Below are positions 1-7,871 of a DNA stretch of 64,000 bases, piece after piece. Each line of letters begins with the position of its first letter. The first letter of the stretch is position 1. A program made the position numbers and the translations under genes. The notes beneath the pieces were generated by a model that had not been told where the DNA came from, searched no databases, and saw only the letters and a list, made by a program, of their open reading frames with translations. Source of the DNA: Halobacteriales archaeon QS_1_68_20 (GTDB taxonomy: Archaea; Halobacteriota; Halobacteria; Halobacteriales; PXRE01); the NCBI GenBank assembly GCA_003021085.1, contig PXRE01000039.1, positions 1 to 64,000 of the forward strand, given 5' to 3'.

Positions 1-19
1 TTGTGTAACAAAAGTTACA

Positions 20-95
20 AGCCAAGGGCCGGATTTGAACCGGCGGTGATCTGCTCTGCAGGCAGACGCGTTAGGCCGGACTCTGCCACCTTGGC
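20..95 (-). tRNA. tRNA-Cys (GCA)
   Basis: The minus strand folds as a complete cloverleaf. The 7-bp acceptor stem is GCCAAGG with CCTTGGC, and the T arm holds GGTTCAAATCC. The anticodon stem TCTGC/GCAGA encloses the loop CTGCAGA, which gives anticodon GCA. The discriminator base is U, as expected for tRNA-Cys. No CCA is encoded and no intron is present. Confidence 0.95.
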
Positions 96-148
96 GCGGT
101 GATAGCTACTGCCTTCGTTCGCTTAAATATAGCGGTCTCGTGCCGCGG

Positions 149-511
149 TTACGCGTCGGTCAACTCGGCGAGGGTCGTCTTCAGTTCCTCGGGGTCGAAC
201 GGCTTTTTCATGTACTCGTCGGCGCCCGCGTCGGCGGCCTGGCGCTTCTTGGCCCGGTTGTCGACGCTGGTGAGGATGAGCACCGTGGCGTCCGGGTCCC
301 GTTTTTTCACCTTCGCCGTCGCGGTCACGCCGTCCGTCCCCGAGATGACCAGATCCATCACGACGACGTCGGGCTCCAGTTCGGCGTAGAGTTCGACCGC
401 CTCGTCTCCGTCTCCGGTTTCACCGACGACGTCGAAGTCGTCCGCCAGAATCTCCCGAAGCATGTCGACCGTATACTGCGAATCGTCGACGATGAGTACC
501 CGCGGCTTCAT
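149..511 (-). CDS. single-domain CheY-like response regulator
   Basis: This 120-residue protein is a stand-alone receiver domain that would be phosphorylated by a histidine kinase. It opens with the acidic pair of LIVDDS, has the phospho-acceptor Asp in VVVMDLVI near residue 54, the switch Thr/Ser in LILTS, and the conserved Lys in MKKPF near residue 103. No output domain follows, so it acts through a partner or as a phosphate sink. The start at 511 was chosen because MKPRVLIVDDS is the canonical receiver N terminus; the reading frame stays open upstream but is not receiver-like. No kinase gene is adjacent, so its partner is unknown. Confidence 0.9.
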   Translation of the reverse strand: MKPRVLIVDDSQYTVDMLREILADDFDVVGETGDGDEAVELYAELEPDVVVMDLVISGTDGVTATAKVKKRDPDATVLILTSVDNRAKKRQAADAGADEYMKKPFDPEELKTTLAELTDA

Positions 512-659
512 TCTGTCACGACCGTTTTCGGTAACTATCGACATAAACGATGGGGTTGTGCGGGTCGACGGCGGCGTCTTCCCCGGGCGATCCGGCGACT
601 CCCCGGCGGCATCGGTCGGGAAAGTAATCGTTTTACCGCGGGGGGACGACCCACCGGAC

Positions 660-1490
660 ATGCAGCGACGAGCAGCGGCGGCGTACGTCGCGTTATTCAT
701 CGTCATCGCGGCGGGGTCGTACGCCTTCACCGGGGCCGCGGAGGAGCCGACGATCAGCCTCGAGAACCCGGACGTATCCGCGGCGTCCGGCGACGACTTC
801 GAGGTCGACGGCGTCCAGTACACCGTCGCCGACGTGAACCGGTCGGAAGGCGGTGGCGGACTCGAAGGCGGAGGCGAAGGCGGAATGGCCGCGAACCTCA
901 CCTGGTCCGATGAGGTTCGACAGACCGAGACGCTCGAATCGGGCGATGTCGTCGAGGTCCAGGACGCCAACTGGACCGTCGAGATCGACGACGGCGGGGA
1001 CCCCTCCTCGTTCCGCCTCGTCGAGAACCACACCATCGACCGGCCGACGGTCACCGAGGACAACGTGACCTACGTCGTCGTCGAGCAGGACGGCGAACGT
1101 GACCTCGTCGAGCGTGAGGAGTACGTCCGCCAGCAGTTCGGCGAGCCCGAGACCCACGAGTTCACCGAGGGCGACGCCTACCTGAACGAGACCAAGACGG
1201 TCGACAACGTGACTGCCGACGCCGTGACGCTGGGTTGGAACGTGACCCAGGAACAGCGGATGGAAGTTTCCGAGGGCGACAAGGTGGTCCTCCAGGGCAC
1301 GACGTACGTCGTCCACTTCCCCGACGAGTCGACCGTCCTGATGACGACCGACGTCGACGCGTATCAGGATGGACTCGACGAACAGGAGCGGTTCCAGCAG
1401 CGCATCGACGGCATCAACTACGTCGGAACGATCAGCCTCCTCGCCGCGATCCTGCTGATCGCGGCCTCGTACATGCCGAGACGGCGCTAG
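660..1490 (+). CDS. membrane-anchored extracytoplasmic protein, function unknown
   Basis: The 276-residue protein has an N-terminal hydrophobic segment (residues about 7-26, AAYVALFIVIAAGSYAF) and a C-terminal hydrophobic segment (about 252-270) followed by PRRR. The long acidic region between them contains several N-x-T/S sequons (NLT, NWT, NHT, NVT), consistent with a haloarchaeal glycosylated surface domain held at both ends. A glycine-rich stretch lies near residues 63-77. It is divergent from the response regulator. Start 660 puts the signal/anchor at the N terminus; the upstream in-frame extension is not hydrophobic. I recognise no family beyond haloarchaeal membrane proteins. Confidence 0.75.
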   Translation: MQRRAAAAYVALFIVIAAGSYAFTGAAEEPTISLENPDVSAASGDDFEVDGVQYTVADVNRSEGGGGLEGGGEGGMAANLTWSDEVRQTETLESGDVVEVQDANWTVEIDDGGDPSSFRLVENHTIDRPTVTEDNVTYVVVEQDGERDLVEREEYVRQQFGEPETHEFTEGDAYLNETKTVDNVTADAVTLGWNVTQEQRMEVSEGDKVVLQGTTYVVHFPDESTVLMTTDVDAYQDGLDEQERFQQRIDGINYVGTISLLAAILLIAASYMPRRR

Positions 1491-1674
1491 ATTCGGCGTC
1501 CGCTCTTTCAGGCGCCGTCGCCGGCTTCTCTCTCCGCGTCGCCGCTTGACGCCACGCTCGAACCGGTAGTCGTCGCTCTCCGGTCGTCGATCCTTTCGAA
1601 CCCAGTGCCGGTCTCGTTCCCGGGCGATGCGACTTCGACTCGACGCTCCGGGAGGAATCAGCGTCGCGTTCGTC

Positions 1675-1929
1675 TCACTGGGCGGTCCGGGTCAACCAGA
1701 CGATGCCGAGACCCACCGCGATGGTGCCCAGGGTCCCGACGACCCGGCCGAGCGTGATCGCGATGCTGCTGTGGTGTGCCCACGGCATCCCCACAAGCGT
1801 CCCGAGTCCGACGAGGACGACGAACACCCCCGCCAGGACGCCGATCAGTTCCAGCCTGTCGTCGGCCCGAAGCAGGCGTCCGCTTTCACCGCTGCCGAAC
1901 GTCTCGCGGACCCGTTCCTGGATGCTCAT
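1675..1929 (-). CDS. small two-helix membrane protein
   Basis: The 84-residue protein has a polar, charged N-terminal third (MSIQERVRETFGSGESGR) and two predicted transmembrane helices at about residues 30-46 and 57-78, separated by a short loop with MPWAHH. It is of the kind often found as a conserved hypothetical in haloarchaea; no catalytic motif is visible. It is separated from its neighbours by about 180 bp upstream of its stop, where I see nothing, and by the tRNA-like repeat on the other side. Confidence 0.65.
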   Translation of the reverse strand: MSIQERVRETFGSGESGRLLRADDRLELIGVLAGVFVVLVGLGTLVGMPWAHHSSIAITLGRVVGTLGTIAVGLGIVWLTRTAQ

Positions 1930-2029
1930 ACTCGCGCCAGTATCCCCATCGGCTTAATCGCCACGGTAGTCGCCGACCGAGTCGGCGGGTGATCGTTCCC
2001 GTCGGTCGCGGTCGTTCGCGTCAGAAAGC

Positions 2030-2118
2030 GGGCCGGGAGGGATTCGAACCTCGTGGAGACGTTCCTGCTCGCTTCGCTGCGCGGGCTGCGTCTCCCCTGG
2101 TTCAAATCCTTCCAGGCC
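2030..2118. repeat. imperfect inverted repeat built from tRNA 3' ends
   Basis: The left arm 2030-2061 begins GGGCCGGGAGGGATTCGAACC, nearly the same as the acceptor/T-arm end of the tRNA-Lys gene at 2160-2180. The right arm 2089-2118 carries the complementary arrangement (CGTCTCC then GGTTCAAATCC). The two arms pair over about 30 nt with a loop of about 27 nt. Neither arm belongs to a complete tRNA: no D arm or anticodon arm is present. It looks like integration or recombination debris beside the tRNA gene. Confidence 0.7.
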
Positions 2119-2158
2119 GGTTCACTCGACGGTTCGCGTCGCTCACCGTCTCGTTGCA

Positions 2159-2266
2159 CGGGCCGGGAGGGATTTGAACCCCCGTCCATCTGGTGTCTTC
2201 CACTGCCACCGAAGTGCGCTGGCCGTGTTAAAAGCCAGACGCTCTGCCTAACTGAGCTACCGGCCC
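2159..2266 (-). tRNA. tRNA-Lys (UUU) with a 34-nt intron
   Basis: The acceptor stem is GGGCCGG/CCGGCCC with discriminator G. The D stem is GCTC/GAGC and the T arm contains GGTTCAAATCC. The anticodon stem TCTGG/CCAGA encloses CTTTTA, then extra sequence, then A. Removing 2195-2228 restores the loop CTTTTAA, so the anticodon is UUU and the intron sits at the canonical 37/38 position. The intron contains complementary GGCCA and TGGC segments that could form the central part of a bulge-helix-bulge. The spliced length is 74 nt. Confidence 0.88.
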
Positions 2267-2389
2267 TCGTCCTGATTTGTTCCCTCTCTCGGATAAACGC
2301 TAGGATTTCACACCGATCGGTTCGACCCCAGAGTCAAATCGAGTCCCGCTGAACCGTACGCTTACGACGCGGCGGCCCCTGCCGACCTC

Positions 2390-3646
2390 ATGGACGTCTC
2401 CGCGTACGCCGACGAACTCCGGACGCTGGCCGACGGCCTCGTCGAACACGAGACCACCGCCGGCGACGAGGCCCCCGCACAGGACTGGCTCGAAACCGGC
2501 CTCGGGGACCTCGGCTTCGAGACCGACACGTGGACCGCCGACCCCGAGCGACTCGCCAGCCACTCCTCGTTTCCCGACGATCCGGACGAGATCTCGACCG
2601 CCGACCGGCCGAGCGTCGCCGGCGTCCTCGAACTCGGCGACCCGGACGACGGCCAGACGCTCGTCCTCAACGGCCACGTGGACGTAGTGCCCGTGGAACG
2701 GGACCTCTGGGACACCGACCCCTTCGAGGCGGTCCGCCGGGGTGAGGACCTGGTCGGCCGGGGCGCCGCGGACATGAAGTCCGGCCTCGCGGCCTGCGTC
2801 GTCGCCGCCCGCGCGCTGGCGGACGAGGGCGGGGTTGACGGGAGAGTCGTCGTCGAGAGCGTCTCCGGCGAGGAGGACGGTGGCGTCGGCGCCGCGGCCG
2901 CCGCCCTCGACAACCCGTACCCCTTCGAGCGCGACGCCGCGATCATCGCCGAACCGACGGAACTGCGGCCCGTCGTGGCGACGGAGGGGTCGGTGATGGC
3001 TCGCCTGCGCCTGACCGGCCGCTCGGCCCACGCCGCGACCGCCTGGCGGGGCGAGTCCGTCTTACCGCACTTCGAGCACCTCCGCGCCGGCCTGGAGGAG
3101 TGGGAGGCCGAGCGCCACGAAGGGGTCACCCACCCGCTGTACGAGGCGTTCCCGACTCGCTGGCCCCTCGTCGTCGGCCGCCTGTCCGCGGGCTCGTGGG
3201 CGTCGACGGTCCCCGCGGAACTGACGGCCGAACTGCGCGTCGGCGTCGCCCCCGGCGAGACTGTCGACGAGGTGGAGCGGGAACTCCGCGAGCAGGTCGC
3301 CGCCCTCTCCGAGGAGGACGACTGGCTCGCCGAGCACCCGCCCGACCTCGAACGGTTCTCCGTGCAGTTCGAACCCGCGGAAATCGACCCCGACGAACCG
3401 GTCGTCGTCGCGGTCCAGGCCGCGATGCAGGCCAGCGGCCTCGAGGACGCCGCGCCGCGGGGCGCGACCTACGGTGCCGACCAGCGCCACTACGTCGCCG
3501 CCGGGATTCCGACGGTCCTGTTCGGCCCGGGGTCCATCGAGCAAGCGCACTTCCCGAACGAACGCATCCACTGGCCGGACGTCGAGACGGCCGCGGGCGT
3601 CCTGGCGGACGCGGCCCGCACGTTCCTCCAGGGGTCGGAGGGGTGA
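2390..3646 (+). CDS. M20-family metallopeptidase/deacylase (ArgE/DapE-like)
   Basis: The 418-residue protein has the co-catalytic zinc motifs of M20 amidohydrolases in order: NGHVDVVPV near residue 105, GRGAADMKSGLA near 124, SGEEDGG near 165, IIAEPTE near 190, and a late TYGADQRHY with HFPNERI near the C terminus. The dimerisation insert lies between the metal-binding halves. Such enzymes hydrolyse N-acyl amino acids or succinyl-diaminopimelate; substrate cannot be fixed from sequence, and no arginine or lysine pathway genes are adjacent. Length is typical. The gene abuts the convergent gene ending at 3648. Confidence 0.9.
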   Translation: MDVSAYADELRTLADGLVEHETTAGDEAPAQDWLETGLGDLGFETDTWTADPERLASHSSFPDDPDEISTADRPSVAGVLELGDPDDGQTLVLNGHVDVVPVERDLWDTDPFEAVRRGEDLVGRGAADMKSGLAACVVAARALADEGGVDGRVVVESVSGEEDGGVGAAAAALDNPYPFERDAAIIAEPTELRPVVATEGSVMARLRLTGRSAHAATAWRGESVLPHFEHLRAGLEEWEAERHEGVTHPLYEAFPTRWPLVVGRLSAGSWASTVPAELTAELRVGVAPGETVDEVERELREQVAALSEEDDWLAEHPPDLERFSVQFEPAEIDPDEPVVVAVQAAMQASGLEDAAPRGATYGADQRHYVAAGIPTVLFGPGSIEQAHFPNERIHWPDVETAAGVLADAARTFLQGSEG

Positions 3647-3647
3647 C

Positions 3648-4301
3648 TCACCCGAAGTACGAATCCAGCGCCTCGGCGACGACGTCGCCGGGCGGGACGT
3701 CCTCGATAGTGGCCCGGCGGCGCAACTCCACGTAGGCGTCCGCCTGCAGGCCCACGCAGAGTTCGCCGGGGGTCACGCCGAGGTCGGCCAGCGTGGACTC
3801 GACGGATCGGCCCTCCGCGACCGCGCTGGCGGCTTCCCGGACCTCCCGGACCGTCAGGTCGGCGTCCTGGGTCGCCCACGCCAGGACGAACCGGCCGTCG
3901 CCGCGGACGCGGGCGATGTGTTTCGCCGCGGTCGGCGCGAGGTTCCCGGTGGCGACCTCCCGGCGCACCGCGTACGGGAGGTCGTGGACCCGCGCCCACT
4001 TGCGGATGAACTCGACGGAGGCGTCCTCGCCCGCCCGTTCGGCAGCCGCGCGGTAGGACCCCTCCCCGCGGACCAGCGCGGCGCAGGCGGCCGCCCCACG
4101 GAGGACGGCCAGCGAGTCGGCGTCCGTCGGCGAGGCGGCGAACGACCGGACCACCGCGGCGGCGCGGCGGAGGCTCTCGGGGTCTTCGGGGTCGAACCGG
4201 TCGGCCTCGGCGGCGCGTTCCCCCCGGACCTCGGGGTCGCCCCGGATGACCGGTTCTCCGACCGGCGACTCGCGTTCGACGGGGCGGTCGTCGTCGGCCA
4301 T
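3648..4301 (-). CDS. conserved haloarchaeal protein, possible helical DNA-binding protein
   Basis: This 217-residue acidic protein is predicted mostly helical. It contains a segment (YRAAAERAGEDASVEFIRKW, about residues 82-101) that resembles a helix-turn-helix, then PYAVRREVATGNLAPTAAKH, reminiscent of ParB-like or sigma-like helices. I do not recognise a named family. The start at 4301 (MADDDRPVERE) was preferred because the upstream in-frame extension is arginine-rich and unlike the protein. Its stop lies one base beyond the stop of the convergent M20 gene. Confidence 0.75.
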   Translation of the reverse strand: MADDDRPVERESPVGEPVIRGDPEVRGERAAEADRFDPEDPESLRRAAAVVRSFAASPTDADSLAVLRGAAACAALVRGEGSYRAAAERAGEDASVEFIRKWARVHDLPYAVRREVATGNLAPTAAKHIARVRGDGRFVLAWATQDADLTVREVREAASAVAEGRSVESTLADLGVTPGELCVGLQADAYVELRRRATIEDVPPGDVVAEALDSYFG

Positions 4302-4517
4302 TGGGGGACGTTCGGCGTCGACCGTCAAAAGCACTCCCCGTCGCCCTGGAGTCGTCGGGGTAGCTTCACTCCGGATTTTACCATCCGTTCGTCTTTTTGG
4401 GTCCGAGGTCGTCGGTCGGCGTGCAATCGGACCGACACGTCGGGCCGGGCTACCGCCGGGCCGCCCTCCAGATTCCACGCACCGTCGACGAACCGCGTCA
4501 CCGGAGGCGACGGTCGG

Positions 4518-5100
4518 ATGAGGGGGTCGCGCTGTGGGCGGGCGCTGGCCGTCGCCGCGGCCGCCCTGCTGGTTCTCTCCGCCGTCCCCTCGGTCGCCAC
4601 CGCCGGGGGCCAGTCGGCCTTCCCGCCGCCGCCGGGACGGTCGGCAGATCAGCGACCGCCAGCCGGGGACCATCGTCGAGGGCGGCCCCGACCTGGGCCT
4701 GTCCGGTCCGGACCCGACCGTCGAGTCCGCGGAGGCCGTCGAGCTGCCGCTGATCGTCGACCACCCGAACGCGACGACGCTGACCGTCCGCGGGGAGAAC
4801 GCCGAGTACGAACTGGCCGCCACGGGACGGTGACGGCGACGGCAACGTCACCGTCGTGTTCGACACCGCCCTGGCGGGGACCGACGCCGACCCGCTGGTC
4901 GCCACCTCCGACGGAGACGTCGCGTCCGTCCAGTCGAGGTCAACTACGAGATTCTCGCCGAAGTCACCGACGGCACCGGCGACGGCCGCGTCGTCCTCGA
5001 ATTTACTCCCGCCGGGGCCGCCGGTGGGGAACCGACGCTGTCGGCCCGCGACTGGGGCGACGACCAATCCGCGCGACCACGACGAAAGCCGACACGAATC
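4518..5100 (+). pseudogene. decayed secreted surface protein (fragment with frameshifts)
   Basis: The 5' end encodes a good signal peptide (MRGSRCGRALAVAAAALLVL, then AVPSVATAGG). Homologous-looking sequence then continues in other frames: QISDRQPGTIVEGG and ADAVELPLIVDHPNATTLTV-like text around 4650-4830, FDTALAGTDADPLVATSDGD around 4857-4920, and VNYEILAEVTDGTGDGRVVL around 4937-5000. Three frame changes are needed to read it through. The pieces resemble the N-terminal domain of haloarchaeal surface (S-layer-like) glycoproteins; the long C-terminal part is absent. A dead remnant is the simplest reading. Confidence 0.7.
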
Positions 5101-5129
5101 ACGACCGATCCCCGAAACGTATCGCCCGG

Positions 5130-6317
5130 TCAGTCCACGTGGAAGTACACGTCCGCGCCGTAGTCGCGGCCGACCGGCGCGATGCGGTCGCCGTCGGCCA
5201 GGCGGATGGACTCGGCGGGGTCGGGATGCGGCGGCGTCCGGCCGGCCTCCAGTTGCCGGTTGAACCCCTCTTCGGAGACGACGTACGCCAGCCCCTGGTC
5301 GGCCCGCACGAAGGTCCCGTTGAGGCTCCGGTCCTCCAGGTACCAGGCGCCGTCGCGGCGCTCCAGGGCCGCGTGGACCGTCGAGAGGTGCTCGCCGGGG
5401 TCCGCGAGGACCACGTCCGGGACCGGCCCGTCGCTCGACCACCGCCCCACCGTCGCCCCGGGGTGGACGGTCACGCCGCACCCACCGCCCTCCAGGCGGG
5501 CGAGCGCGTCGGTCCCGACCAGCGGTGCGAGTGCCGCGTAGAACTCGCCGGCGTCCACGTAGCGCTCGGCGGGGTCGGGCGCGGTGGCCGTCCGGAGCAC
5601 GGCCGCGAGTTCGGCCGAACAGTCGCCCCCGAGTTCCAGCGGGTCGATGGGGCCGTCCTCGGCCGCCTCGGCCGGGGCCGGGTCGCCGGTGAGGAGGTAC
5701 GTCCCGAGCGCACCCAGCGCGTAGACGTCCGAGCGGGGGCCGGCCGCCCGCCCGTCGTCCGGCGGGGTCTGTTCCGGCGGCTTGAAGCCGTCCTGGTGGA
5801 ACAGCGGCGCGGGGTCACCGTCGACGGTCGCCGCGTTGAAGTCGATCAGCGCGGGCGGGCCACGGCGCCGCCGGAGGACGTTGTTGGGCTTGAGGTCCAG
5901 GTAGGCGACTCCACGGCGGTGCAGGTACGCGAGCGCCGCCGCGACCGGCCGCCCGACCGCGGCGAGGGCGTCGACGCCGGGGGTCGCCAGCGAGTCCAGC
6001 GACTCGCCCTCGACCAGTTCCGTGGCGACGTAGACCGTCTCGCCGTCCACGTCTTCGGCGACGGCGCCGTCGACGAACTGCACGAGCGCCCCCGGGGCGA
6101 TGGGGCCGTCCATGCGCCGGAAGCACCGGAGTTCGTTGCGGAACCGCTCCCGTACCGTCTCGCGGTCGTGGGTCTCGTCGCGGCCGCACTTGACCGCGAC
6201 CGCCCGGCCGTCGGGGTCGACCGCCCGCCAGACGGAGGCGAAGCCGCCGCTGTCGATCCGCTCGCGCAGTTCGAACCGGCCGCCGACGACGGCGCTCTCC
6301 CGCGGTCGGAACGTCAT
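5130..6317 (-). CDS. Ser/Thr protein kinase with C-terminal FHA domain
   Basis: The 395-residue protein is a eukaryotic-like kinase domain (residues about 13-270) fused to a forkhead-associated domain (about 285-395). Visible kinase features are the Gly-rich loop IDSGGFASVW, the ATP Lys in AVAVKCG, the catalytic loop YLDLKPNN, a DFN in place of DFG, and an APE-like FKPPEQ. The FHA part shows TVGRWSS, STVHAALE and DRSLNGTFV, the phosphothreonine-binding signature. It is the last gene of an operon with a PP2C phosphatase, a second kinase and a VWA protein. The DFN is a departure from DFG but keeps the metal-binding Asp. Confidence 0.92.
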   Translation of the reverse strand: MTFRPRESAVVGGRFELRERIDSGGFASVWRAVDPDGRAVAVKCGRDETHDRETVRERFRNELRCFRRMDGPIAPGALVQFVDGAVAEDVDGETVYVATELVEGESLDSLATPGVDALAAVGRPVAAALAYLHRRGVAYLDLKPNNVLRRRRGPPALIDFNAATVDGDPAPLFHQDGFKPPEQTPPDDGRAAGPRSDVYALGALGTYLLTGDPAPAEAAEDGPIDPLELGGDCSAELAAVLRTATAPDPAERYVDAGEFYAALAPLVGTDALARLEGGGCGVTVHPGATVGRWSSDGPVPDVVLADPGEHLSTVHAALERRDGAWYLEDRSLNGTFVRADQGLAYVVSEEGFNRQLEAGRTPPHPDPAESIRLADGDRIAPVGRDYGADVYFHVD

Positions 6318-6329
6318 GGTGACCGCGGC

Positions 6330-7871
6330 CTACGAGAGGAACCGCCCGAACAGGTTGTCGTCCTCGTCGGCCTCGTTCACCAGGCGCTCGGCGCGGTCGA
6401 CCGACTCGAAGAAGCGGAACCTGACCGCGCCGTCCTCGGGGGTCTGCAGCGTCAGCGCCACCCCGTCGCGCAGGCGGTAGGTCTCGCCGACGTCCTCGTC
6501 GTCGCCGTCCGCGCGGAGGTGGTGCCAGTCGCCGTCGGTCCCCTGGACGTGGGTCCCGGAACTGCTGGTGTCCCGGACCCGCCAGTAGCCGGCGTCGTCG
6601 CGCTCGAACCGGGCGTGGTGGTGGTCGATGCCGATCTCGTCGTCGACGACCAGGCCGATGGTGGGGTTGTCCTCGGCGTCCTCGTCGCGGCGGCCGATGG
6701 TGAAGCCGGGTTCGATCTCGAAGATGGTCTCCTGGCCCTCCATCCAGACGGCGGCCGTCCCGGCGCCGCCGCCGGCCCCGTCGACGCGCATCACGTCGAC
6801 GCCGTCGTCGGAGTCGTCGTCGCTCCGGCGGTCGGTCGCGGCCGGTTCGATCACCGTCTCCTGGTCGGCCAGCGACCGCTCGCCGTCGTCGGGACCACGG
6901 GCCGGCAGTACCTCCGGCGTCGGGTCCGCGTCGGGGTCACGTGCCACCGCGATGGAGAGGTTGTCCTTGCCGCCGCGGTCGTTGGCCATCTCGACCAGGT
7001 CGGCGGTGGCCGTCCGGAGGTCCGCCGCGTCCAGCACGAGGTCCCGGATCTCGTCGTCGGTAACCATCGCGTCCAGCAACTCCTCGCGGGCGGCGTCGGT
7101 GTCGTCGGCCTCCTCGTAGGTCCGCCGCAGTTCCCCGACGTGGGGGTAGGCGTCGATCAGGCCGTCGCTGGTGACCAGCAGCACGTCCTCCGCGAAGACG
7201 GGGGCGGTCCCGAACTCCACGTCGACGTTCGGCTCGCCGTACGGCGATCCGCCGACGGCGTTGGTGATCGCCGTCGCCTGCTCGTGGACGCGGGCGTACA
7301 CCTCGTCGTCGATCTCGCCTTCCTCCAGCAGGTCGTTGGTCACCGCGTGGTCCTCGGTGAGTTGCTGGATCTCGCCGTGCTCGGCGTTGATCAGGTACGC
7401 CCGACTGTCGCCGACCCACCCGTAGTGCAGGCGGCCGTCGACGTAGACGCAGGCCACGACGGTCGTGGCGGGTCTACCGCCGGCGTCGCGGGCGTACTCC
7501 TGGACCTCCGCGTGGGCGGCGTCGATGGCGTCCTGGATCGCGGTCCTGATGCGGTCTTCTGTCAGCGCGGACCCGTCGTCGTGTGTCGCGGCGTCGACGC
7601 CGTCGAGGTCGAAACGCCCGGGGCGGTCGGTGCTGGCCCCGAGCAGGAGCTCCGCGAGTCGCTGGCGAACGACCGTCGTCGTGAGAAACGACGCCGCGTC
7701 GCCGGCTGCCTCGCCGCCGACCCCGTCCGCGAGGACGAAGACGCCGACCGGCCGTGCTACGTCCCTGTGGTGGTTCTCGAAGACGGCGGTCGCGACGCTG
7801 TCCTCGTTGATCCCGCCCTGGCGATCCTTCCGCGCGCCGATGTCGATCGAACTCGCGTGCTCCATGGTCAC
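6330..7871 (-). CDS. PP2C-type protein phosphatase with C-terminal FHA domain
   Basis: The 513-residue protein has PP2C motifs: RQGGINEDS near residue 20, VLADGVGGEAAGDAAS near 50, VGDSRAYLI near 165, LLVTSDGLIDAYP near 235 and GGKDNLSIAV near 306. A linker of about 60 residues leads to an FHA domain at about 390-500 (FTIGRRDED, HHHARFERDD, DTSSSGTHVQG). It would dephosphorylate Ser/Thr on partners, presumably targets of the flanking kinases. Its start overlaps the stop of the upstream kinase gene by 4 bases (7868-7871), a sign of translational coupling; MEHASS six bases later is an alternative start. Confidence 0.92.
   Translation of the reverse strand: MTMEHASSIDIGARKDRQGGINEDSVATAVFENHHRDVARPVGVFVLADGVGGEAAGDAASFLTTTVVRQRLAELLLGASTDRPGRFDLDGVDAATHDDGSALTEDRIRTAIQDAIDAAHAEVQEYARDAGGRPATTVVACVYVDGRLHYGWVGDSRAYLINAEHGEIQQLTEDHAVTNDLLEEGEIDDEVYARVHEQATAITNAVGGSPYGEPNVDVEFGTAPVFAEDVLLVTSDGLIDAYPHVGELRRTYEEADDTDAAREELLDAMVTDDEIRDLVLDAADLRTATADLVEMANDRGGKDNLSIAVARDPDADPTPEVLPARGPDDGERSLADQETVIEPAATDRRSDDDSDDGVDVMRVDGAGGGAGTAAVWMEGQETIFEIEPGFTIGRRDEDAEDNPTIGLVVDDEIGIDHHHARFERDDAGYWRVRDTSSSGTHVQGTDGDWHHLRADGDDEDVGETYRLRDGVALTLQTPEDGAVRFRFFESVDRAERLVNEADEDDNLFGRFLS

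Noticed and set aside
2030-2125. A second complete tRNA gene just upstream of tRNA-Lys
   Set aside because: Only the T arm and acceptor end are present; no D arm, anticodon arm or matching 5' acceptor strand can be drawn.
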